DNA of 64,000 bases from Xanthomonas hortorum pv. pelargonii (GTDB taxonomy: Bacteria > Pseudomonadota > Gammaproteobacteria > Xanthomonadales > Xanthomonadaceae): positions 3,596,001 to 3,660,000 of the forward strand of contig NZ_CP098604.1 of the NCBI RefSeq assembly GCF_024499015.1, in the 5' to 3' direction. The notes below the pieces were generated by a model, which was given only the letters and a program-made list of their open reading frames with translations, did no database searches and was not told the origin of the DNA. Shown piece by piece: positions 27,101 through 33,902 of this stretch. The position numbers and the translations under genes are program-made. Position 1 is the first letter of the stretch; the number at the start of each line of letters is the position of its first letter.

Positions 27101-29395
27101 ATGCCTAAGCGCTTCAAAACCGATCAGCTGGCGGTCTCGGTCGCCGCCATTCTCACCACCGCCACGCGTCGCCACACGCTTGCCTCGATGACCTTGTTGC
27201 TGGCCGGCGTACACAGCCTGCCCGCATTGGCACAGGAAGCGCGCACGCTCGATGCGGTCAGCGTGGTGGGCACCGGTTCCACACGCACGACCGCGTCGAT
27301 CTCGGTGGCCGACATCCAGGCCCAGGTGCCCGGCGTGGCGCCACAGCAGTTACTGGCGAGCCTGCCCGGGGTGAATGTGCAGACCACCGATCCGTTCGGG
27401 CTGTACGAGTTCGGCGACTCGATGACCATCCGCGGCTTCTCTGCCAACCAGATCGGCGTGACCCTGGACGGCATCCCGATCGAAACCTTCGACACCCGCG
27501 AAGGCGGGCCGATCACCCGCTACGTGTCCAGCGAGAACCTGCTCGACGTCACCGTGTCGGCAGGTTCCGGCGATGTCACCCAGCCCTCGTATCACGCACT
27601 CGGCGGTGCGATCCGCTACACCAGCCTGCCACCGAAGGGGGGCGATACCTGGAGCGGCAATCTCACCCAGACCATTGGCTCGGACGATCTAGTGCGTAGC
27701 TTCGTGCGCCTGGATACGCCGGATTGGTGGGAAGGCGGCCCCAGCGCGTACCTCTCCGCATCTCGCACGCAGGGCGGGGTGTGGGACATGGAACCGGCCA
27801 CGCAAAAGAGCGATCACTTCGAAGCCAAGATCCGTCAGGCCTGGGATGCGGGCAGCCTGACGCTGGGCTGGATCTACAACAACCGCAAGGACTACGACGT
27901 GCAGTCGTACAACTCCGACGGCTCGGTGGCGTGGGATCTGCACGAACGCATCACCGGCAACCCGGAGGTAGATGCCGAGCACTACAGCGAATGGCAGAAC
28001 GGCCGCCGCGATTCGCTGCTCAGCCTGCACGGCGATTTTCTGTTCAACGATGCGGTCGGCTTCACCTTCACCGGCTACTACGAAAACAAGCATGGTTACG
28101 GTGTCGGCGGCACGCCGCCAAGTACGGCTACCGGCTTATACAACGATGCCATCGTCGGCACGCCGGGGCGTACCGATATCGCCATCAACGACCCCCAGAT
28201 CGTGGATGCCAACGGCAATGTCACTAGCGTCGGTGCGATGACCCGGCGCGAAGAAATCATGGGTGGCGATCGTTATGGTGTGACCACCGCAGTGTCGTGG
28301 GAGACCGAGCACAACAAGCTCGAAGTCGGCGCCTGGTACGAGAACTACGACTTCGATCAGGTGCGCCCGCTGTACAACCTGGACCCTGCCACCGGCGCCT
28401 TGCTCAAGGGCTCGCTGCCGATCGTCATCTACTACGACAACCACTTCTCCACCGAGGTGAAGCAGCTCTACATCAAGGACACGCTGCGTCTGCTCGATGA
28501 CCGGCTCACGATGGAGTTCGGCGCCAAGGGCCTGGATGTCAAACGCGATTACAACGGCATCGCCAATCTGGACGATTTCAATGTCGGCGTGCGCCGCGAT
28601 GTCACCATCAAGAACAGCGACTGGTTCCAGCCGCAGGTCGGCGCCAGCTTCCAGCTTGCCGAAGGCGTGCAACTGTTCGCCAACTACGCAGAAAACTTCA
28701 GCTCCGCCCCGCGGCTGGCGTTGACCTCCGGTGCGTTCAATCCGGATATCGCGCCGGAAGAATCCACCAATATCGACATCGGCATCCGCGCCGAATCCAG
28801 CCAGTGGAGCGGCTACATCGCCGCTTACAAGATCGATTACGAAAACCGCATCATCGCGCTGACCGACCCGGATCCGCTGGTGGTCGCGCCCACCGTCTAC
28901 GCCAATGTCGGCGACGTACAGACCTATGGTGCGGAGGTGTCCGGCATGTGGAAGCCGGCGCCGGGCTGGCGGCTGGGCGCCTCGTTGACCTGGAACAAAT
29001 CCGAATTCCAGGACAACTATTTCGGCCCGGTCAGCGGCAACCTGGTGCAGGTGGAAGGCAACGAAGTGCCGGATTCGCCCAAGGTGATGTTCAGCGTCAA
29101 CGGCGGTTGGGAAGGCGAACATTTCTTCGTCAACCTCGATACCAAATACACCGGCAAGCGCTACGGCGACACGCTCAACACCGATCAGGTGGATGCCACC
29201 TTCATCGTCAACGGCAGCGTGGGTTATCAGGGCGAGGATGCGGGTTTTCTGGCCGGTGGGCGGCTGCAGTTGTCGGTCTACAACCTGTTCGACAAGGACG
29301 ATGCGATCGGTGCGGTGTTCCCGAACGAAAGCTCCGGCTCGTACCAGTTGATCGCACCACGCCAGCTGTTCGCCAGCCTGGCCTACAAGTTCTGA
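27101..29395 (+). CDS. TonB-dependent receptor, first gene of the amine-oxidation cluster
   Basis: About 764 residues. The signal region ends in 'LLLAGVHSLPALAQEA', the plug has 'PGVNVQTTDPFGLYEFGDSM' and 'GVTLDGIPIETFDTREGG', and the barrel ends in Phe ('FASLAYKF'). The ATG at 27101 is chosen as the first in frame near the signal peptide. The next gene on the strand is a Tat-exported amine oxidase 87 bp away, separated by a weak hairpin. I infer the receptor imports the substrate of that periplasmic pathway; the substrate is not identifiable. The 284 bp upstream hold no gene I can support. Confidence 0.9.
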   Translation: MPKRFKTDQLAVSVAAILTTATRRHTLASMTLLLAGVHSLPALAQEARTLDAVSVVGTGSTRTTASISVADIQAQVPGVAPQQLLASLPGVNVQTTDPFGLYEFGDSMTIRGFSANQIGVTLDGIPIETFDTREGGPITRYVSSENLLDVTVSAGSGDVTQPSYHALGGAIRYTSLPPKGGDTWSGNLTQTIGSDDLVRSFVRLDTPDWWEGGPSAYLSASRTQGGVWDMEPATQKSDHFEAKIRQAWDAGSLTLGWIYNNRKDYDVQSYNSDGSVAWDLHERITGNPEVDAEHYSEWQNGRRDSLLSLHGDFLFNDAVGFTFTGYYENKHGYGVGGTPPSTATGLYNDAIVGTPGRTDIAINDPQIVDANGNVTSVGAMTRREEIMGGDRYGVTTAVSWETEHNKLEVGAWYENYDFDQVRPLYNLDPATGALLKGSLPIVIYYDNHFSTEVKQLYIKDTLRLLDDRLTMEFGAKGLDVKRDYNGIANLDDFNVGVRRDVTIKNSDWFQPQVGASFQLAEGVQLFANYAENFSSAPRLALTSGAFNPDIAPEESTNIDIGIRAESSQWSGYIAAYKIDYENRIIALTDPDPLVVAPTVYANVGDVQTYGAEVSGMWKPAPGWRLGASLTWNKSEFQDNYFGPVSGNLVQVEGNEVPDSPKVMFSVNGGWEGEHFFVNLDTKYTGKRYGDTLNTDQVDATFIVNGSVGYQGEDAGFLAGGRLQLSVYNLFDKDDAIGAVFPNESSGSYQLIAPRQLFASLAYKF

Positions 29396-29404
29396 GCCAG
29401 TGAT

Positions 29405-29440
29405 GCGGCCGGCGTCGCTGCCGGCCGCGCCATTGTTTTT
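29405..29440 (+). terminator. Hairpin with T-run between receptor and amine-oxidase genes
   Basis: The stem GCGGCCGGC / GCCGGCCGC (9 bp) is followed by CATTGTTTTT. It may act as a partial terminator or attenuator that lowers downstream expression relative to the receptor. Confidence 0.6.
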
Positions 29441-29482
29441 GTCGGTCGTACTCGATCCATGACATGCAAGGACTACGCGTTG

Positions 29483-31090
29483 ATGCAAGGCAACCACTCT
29501 GGGGCGATGACGCGGCGGCAATTGCTGGCGCGCATCGGCATGACCGCTGGCGGCGCAATGATGTATCAGGCGATGAGCAGCCTGGGCATGGCAGCCGAAT
29601 CAAATTTCAAAGGGCCGCTGCAACTGGATGGCGACCCGAAGGGCGCCTCGGTGCTGATTCTGGGTGCTGGGCTGGCCGGCATGGCGGCGGCCTTCGAACT
29701 GCGCAAGGCCGGGTATCGCGTGCAGTTGCTGGAATACAACGATCGCCCCGGCGGCCGTAACTGGACGCTGCGTGGCGGCGACCGTTACACCGAACTGGGC
29801 GGGGCGACGCAGCACTGCCAGTTCGACGAGGGGCTGTATCTCAATCCCGGGCCGTGGCGCATTCCGCATCACCACAAGGCGGTGCTGAGTTACTGCAAGC
29901 AATTCGGCGTGGCGCTGGAAGCGTTCAATCAGGTCAACTACAACGCGCTGCTGCATAGCGAAAAGGGCTTCGGCGGCAAACCGCAGCGCTTTCGCGCAAT
30001 CGATGCCGATTACAAAGGCCACGTGTCCGAGCTGCTGGCCAAGTGCACGCAGCAGCAGGCCCTGGACAAGAGCGTGAGCCGCGAAGACCAGGAAGTGTTG
30101 CTGGAGTCCTTGCGGACCTGGGGCGCGCTGGATCACAAGTTCGGCTACGTCAAAGGCAAGGACAGCAGCGAGCGCCGCGGCTTTGCGCGTTATCCCGGCG
30201 GCGGTCTGTCCGGCAAGCCGGAATTCTCCGATCCTTTCAGCGTGCAGGATGTGTTGCGCTCGCGCCTGTGGACCACGCTGGCGGCCGGCAACAACTACGA
30301 AATGCAGACCACCATGTTTCAGCCGGTGGGCGGCATGGACCAGATCGGCAAGGCATTCGCGGGCCAGCTCGGCGATGCCATCACCTACAACGCCAAGGTC
30401 ACCAAGATCGATCAGGATGGCAGCGGCGTGCGCGTGTCCTGGCAGGATGCCGCGCACGGTGGTGAAGAACGCATCGCCAGTGCCGATTGGTGCATCTGCA
30501 CGATTCCGCTATCGGTGCTCAGCCGCATTCCGGTCACCGCCAGCGACGCAATGACCACCGCGATCGGCCAGGTGCCGTATGCGGCATCGGTGAAAGTGGG
30601 CCTGCAATTCAAGCGCCGCTTCTGGGAAGAGGACGAAGCCATTTACGGCGGCATCAGCTACACCGATCTGCCGATCACCTTGATCAGCTATCCCAGCACC
30701 AACTATCACAGCCCCGGCAAGGGCGTGCTCCTCGGTGCGTATGTGTGGGGATTGGACGCTTACCAGTTCACCTCGATGACCCCGGAGCAGCGCGTGCGCA
30801 AGGCGGTCGAATACGGCACGCAATTGCATCCGCAATATCCGCGCGAGTTCGAGAATGGTATTTCGGTCGGCTGGCACCGCGTGCCGTTCACCCATGGCTG
30901 TTTCGGCATGTGGAGCGAGCAGGCGCGTGCCGAACATTACACGCCGCTGTGCCAGATCGACGGGCGCCTGGCGCTGGCTGGTGAGCACGTGTCCTATATT
31001 CCGGCCTGGCAGGAAGGTGCGATTTTGTCTGCGCACGATGTCGTGGGCCGTCTGCATCGCAAAGTGCTGGCCGGAGGAGGGCGCGCATGA
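29483..31090 (+). CDS. Tat-exported FAD-dependent amine oxidase
   Basis: About 535 residues. The N-terminus has a twin-arginine motif ('MTRRQLLARIGMTAGG') and a hydrophobic segment, so the folded flavoprotein probably goes to the periplasm. The FAD-binding fold 'VLILGAGLAGMAAAFELRKA' is followed by 'NDRPGGRNWTLRGGD' and, near the end, 'LALAGEHVSYIPAWQEGAI', all typical of flavin monoamine or L-amino-acid oxidases. The ATG at 29483 has AAGGA about 10 bases upstream; an ATG at 29459 is possible. It overlaps the cytochrome gene by 4 bases (ATGA), which suggests that electrons go to cytochrome c rather than only to O2. The substrate is unknown. Confidence 0.88.
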   Translation: MQGNHSGAMTRRQLLARIGMTAGGAMMYQAMSSLGMAAESNFKGPLQLDGDPKGASVLILGAGLAGMAAAFELRKAGYRVQLLEYNDRPGGRNWTLRGGDRYTELGGATQHCQFDEGLYLNPGPWRIPHHHKAVLSYCKQFGVALEAFNQVNYNALLHSEKGFGGKPQRFRAIDADYKGHVSELLAKCTQQQALDKSVSREDQEVLLESLRTWGALDHKFGYVKGKDSSERRGFARYPGGGLSGKPEFSDPFSVQDVLRSRLWTTLAAGNNYEMQTTMFQPVGGMDQIGKAFAGQLGDAITYNAKVTKIDQDGSGVRVSWQDAAHGGEERIASADWCICTIPLSVLSRIPVTASDAMTTAIGQVPYAASVKVGLQFKRRFWEEDEAIYGGISYTDLPITLISYPSTNYHSPGKGVLLGAYVWGLDAYQFTSMTPEQRVRKAVEYGTQLHPQYPREFENGISVGWHRVPFTHGCFGMWSEQARAEHYTPLCQIDGRLALAGEHVSYIPAWQEGAILSAHDVVGRLHRKVLAGGGRA

Positions 31091-31512
31091 GTCTGTTGCC
31101 ACGTTTGGCCGCTGCCACGTTCGTCGTTGCGATGGCTGCATTGCTGCTGCCACCGGGCGCATACGACGCCCAGGCGCAGAGTTCCGATGCCACGCAGCTG
31201 TTCCCGCAGCAGGGCTTTGCCAAGGCATCCGGCCAGGATGTCTATCAGGCGATCTGCCAGGGCTGCCACATGCCGGCCGGGCGCGGCGCACAAGGCGCGG
31301 GCGACTATCCCGCGCTTGCCGGCAATCCCAAGCTCGCCGCCGGCCCCTACGTCACCATGATGGTGCTCGACGGCCACGCCGGCATGCCCGGTTTCGGTGA
31401 GATGCTCAACGACCGCCAGGTGGCCGAAGTGGTGAGCTATGTGCGCACCCACTTCGGCAACGATCACACCGAGGTCGTCACCGCCGACGACGTCAAATTG
31501 CTGCGCCACTGA
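31087..31512 (+). CDS. Periplasmic mono-haem cytochrome c
   Basis: 141 residues with a signal peptide (FVVAMAALLLPPGAYDAQAQ), one haem site CQGCH in 'YQAICQGCHMPAGRGAQG' and a likely axial Met in 'HAGMPGFGEMLNDRQ'. The fold is a small class I cytochrome c. Its start overlaps the amine-oxidase stop, so the two are translationally coupled. I infer it accepts electrons from the oxidase and passes them to azurin or a terminal oxidase. Confidence 0.92.
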   Translation: MSLLPRLAAATFVVAMAALLLPPGAYDAQAQSSDATQLFPQQGFAKASGQDVYQAICQGCHMPAGRGAQGAGDYPALAGNPKLAAGPYVTMMVLDGHAGMPGFGEMLNDRQVAEVVSYVRTHFGNDHTEVVTADDVKLLRH

Positions 31513-31540
31513 TTCTTTGTCTCTCATGCAAGGAGTTGCC

Positions 31541-32044
31541 ATGTTCCGTCCAGTGACTGCCGTTCTCACCGCCGCCATGCTGTGGTCCGCAGGCCTCACC
31601 GCCGCGCATGCTGCAGAGGTGATCCGCCACAAGATTCCCAATAGCGATTTCCCCATCGCTGCCGCGGTGGAAATTCCCGCCGGCAAGGCCACCGTCTACG
31701 TCAGTGGCAAGGTACCGGCCGTGGTGGACACCAGCGCGCCGAAAGACTCGGCTGCTGCGTATGGCGACACCAAGGCGCAGACGGTCAGCGTGTTGAATCA
31801 GATCAAGCAGCAACTCGCAGCGCTGGGCTTGGGCATGGGCGATGTGGTGAAGATGCAGGTGTTTCTGGTCGGCGATCCAGCGATGGGCGGCAAGATGGAT
31901 TTCAACGGTTTCATGGAAGGCTACCGTCAGTTCTTCGGCACCAAGGAGCAGCCCAATCTGCCGGCGCGCTCTGCATTCCAGATCGCCGCGCTGGGCAATC
32001 CGCTGTATCGGGTGGAAATCGAAGTGGTCGCCGTTCGTCCTTGA
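31541..32044 (+). CDS. Secreted RidA-like (YjgF/UK114) protein
   Basis: A 167-residue RidA-family protein preceded by a Sec signal peptide ('VLTAAMLWSAGLTAAHAAEV'), unlike the ordinary cytoplasmic RidA also encoded at 62840. The family arginine is kept in 'LPARSAFQIAALGNPLYRVE'. RidA proteins hydrolyse reactive imines and enamines made by PLP enzymes and amine-oxidising flavoenzymes. In this operon it could clear the imine product of the amine oxidase in the periplasm (inference). AGGAG lies six bases before the ATG at 31541. Confidence 0.88.
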   Translation: MFRPVTAVLTAAMLWSAGLTAAHAAEVIRHKIPNSDFPIAAAVEIPAGKATVYVSGKVPAVVDTSAPKDSAAAYGDTKAQTVSVLNQIKQQLAALGLGMGDVVKMQVFLVGDPAMGGKMDFNGFMEGYRQFFGTKEQPNLPARSAFQIAALGNPLYRVEIEVVAVRP

Positions 32045-32074
32045 ATCCGCATTGCCATTTTGTTGGAGGTTGTC

Positions 32075-33277
32075 ATGAAAACTGCTCTTTCGCGCCGCAC
32101 GTTTCTACGTGACTCCGCGCTGTTTGCCGGCGCTGCAGGGGCAAGTGCGCTGCCGCTGTTGGCCAGCGCCGCCGAACGCTCCGCCGCCATCGTGCCTACA
32201 CCGGCGAGCGCGTTGTCGCCGGTGATGATCGGCTCCAATGAATTCCCGGATGGTCCATCGGCGGCAGCGGTGAGAGCCATCGCACAGATCGCACCGCAAG
32301 GTGGGCGCTACCTGCGCGATGTGCAGATGGAACTGATGAATACCCTGGCCGCCGAGCTCAAGCTGCCGGTCAATCACCTGATGGCCTACGCCGGTTCCAC
32401 CGAGCCGCTGGACTACACGATGCTGGCGTTCACCTCGCCCAGCGCAGCGCTCGTCACCGCAGATCCCACCTACGAATCCGGTTGGCGCGCCGCCACCCGC
32501 AATGGCGCCAAACTGATCAAGGTGCCGTTGCGCAAGGACTTCTCGCACGACGTGCAGGCGATGTGCGCCGCCGACGCCAGCCCGGGCGTGATCTACATCT
32601 GCAACCCCAACAACCCCACCGGCTCGGTGACTGCGCGCAAGGATCTGGATTACGCACTGGCGCACAAGCCCAAGGGCAGCGTGCTGGTGGTGGACGAGGC
32701 CTACATCCACTTTGCGAACAGCACCAGCAGCGTGGTCGACATGGTCGCTGCAGGCGAGGACGTGGTGGTCTTGCGCACCTTCTCCAAACTTTACGGCATG
32801 GCCGGCATTCGCCTGGGCTATGCAGCTGCACGCCCGGACCTGCTGGCCAAGCTGATGTTCTACAGCGTCAACAGCCTGCCGGTGACCGCCGCTGCTGCAG
32901 GCCTGGCCAGCCTGCGGGATCCGGCATTGGTGCCGCAGCGCCGCGCACGCACGGCGGCCACGCGCAAGGATGTGATGGAGTTTCTCGCCAAGCAGGGCTA
33001 CGCCTGCAGCGCATCGGAGAGCAACTGCTTCATGGTCGATGTGAAGCGCCCGGCTGCCGGCTTCAAGGACGACATGGCCACCCATGGCGTGTTCATCGGC
33101 CGCAGCTGGCCGGTGTGGCCGACCTGGTCGCGGATCACGGTTGGCACCGAAGTGGAGATGGCACGCTTCAAGCAGGCGTTCGTGCAGGTGATGGCCGGCA
33201 AGCGCGGCCCATTGCCGCTGACGGAAGCCAGCGCCGATGTGCAGGATCCGATGGATGCTTTTTTCCGATACGCATGA
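32075..33277 (+). CDS. Tat-exported HisC-like PLP aminotransferase
   Basis: About 400 residues. The N-terminus 'MKTALSRRTFLRDSALFAGA' is a textbook twin-arginine signal. The rest is a class I/II fold with 'YICNPNNPTGSVTA', 'VLVVDEAYIHFA' and the PLP-lysine site 'RTFSKLYGMAGIRLGYAA', all as in histidinol-phosphate aminotransferase. Histidine synthesis does not need a periplasmic enzyme, so a different amino-compound substrate is likely. GGAGG lies six bases upstream of the ATG at 32075. It is on the same strand as the amine oxidase, cytochrome, RidA-like and azurin genes. Confidence 0.88.
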   Translation: MKTALSRRTFLRDSALFAGAAGASALPLLASAAERSAAIVPTPASALSPVMIGSNEFPDGPSAAAVRAIAQIAPQGGRYLRDVQMELMNTLAAELKLPVNHLMAYAGSTEPLDYTMLAFTSPSAALVTADPTYESGWRAATRNGAKLIKVPLRKDFSHDVQAMCAADASPGVIYICNPNNPTGSVTARKDLDYALAHKPKGSVLVVDEAYIHFANSTSSVVDMVAAGEDVVVLRTFSKLYGMAGIRLGYAAARPDLLAKLMFYSVNSLPVTAAAAGLASLRDPALVPQRRARTAATRKDVMEFLAKQGYACSASESNCFMVDVKRPAAGFKDDMATHGVFIGRSWPVWPTWSRITVGTEVEMARFKQAFVQVMAGKRGPLPLTEASADVQDPMDAFFRYA

Positions 33278-33368
33278 GGCGTTACTCTGGTCACACCGGC
33301 GCATGCGAACGCGTTGGGGTGACCAGGCGCGCTGGGTGTCGCGCATCTTTTATCGCAGGAGTGTTCCT

Positions 33369-33818
33369 TTGAAGCTGTTTTCGACGATTGCGGTGCTTGG
33401 ACTGGTGCTGCTGGCACCTTCGGCATGGGCGCGTACTTGCGCGGTGACCATCACTGGCAACGATCAGATGAAGTTCGACCAGAGCGCGATCAAGCTGGCG
33501 CCCGACTGCACGCAGGTGGACCTCACCCTCAAGCACTCCGGCAAGATGGCCGCCACGGTGATGGGCCACAACTGGGTGTTGACCAAGGCTGCCGATTTTC
33601 AAGCCGTCGCCAATGCCGGCGTACGCTCCAGCATCGCCGACAGCTATCTACCCAAAGCCGACCCCCGCGTGATCGCGCATACCAAGGTCATCGGCGGCGG
33701 CGACAGCACCACGGTGAGCTTTGCGACCAGCAAGTTGAGCAAGGGCGGCGATTACACCTTTTTCTGCTCATTCCCGGGTCATTGGGCAATGATGAAAGGC
33801 ACGCTGAGTTTTGGCTGA
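33369..33818 (+). CDS. Azurin (blue copper protein)
   Basis: About 149 residues with a signal peptide ('LVLLAPSAWA') and a type 1 copper site. His lies in 'VMGHNWVLTKAADF', and Cys, His and Met lie in 'FFCSFPGHWAMMKGTLSFG', matching the azurin order. The start is a TTG at 33369 with AGGAG seven bases upstream; no ATG is placed as well. As the last gene of the cluster it is a plausible electron carrier in the periplasm between cytochrome c and a terminal acceptor. Confidence 0.94.
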   Translation: MKLFSTIAVLGLVLLAPSAWARTCAVTITGNDQMKFDQSAIKLAPDCTQVDLTLKHSGKMAATVMGHNWVLTKAADFQAVANAGVRSSIADSYLPKADPRVIAHTKVIGGGDSTTVSFATSKLSKGGDYTFFCSFPGHWAMMKGTLSFG

Positions 33819-33825
33819 TGGGGTC

Positions 33826-33854
33826 TGCGACATCGCCTGAAAGGCGATGTCGCA
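33826..33854 (+). terminator. 13-bp perfect hairpin after azurin
   Basis: TGCGACATCGCCT / AGGCGATGTCGCA with a 3-base loop lies 7 bases past the azurin stop and 49 bases before the converging regulator's stop. There is no T-run. Confidence 0.65.
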
Positions 33855-33902
33855 ACGCATGCACATGCGCGTCAAGCGCAGGCTGTTATACGCGCGCTCG
33901 GA

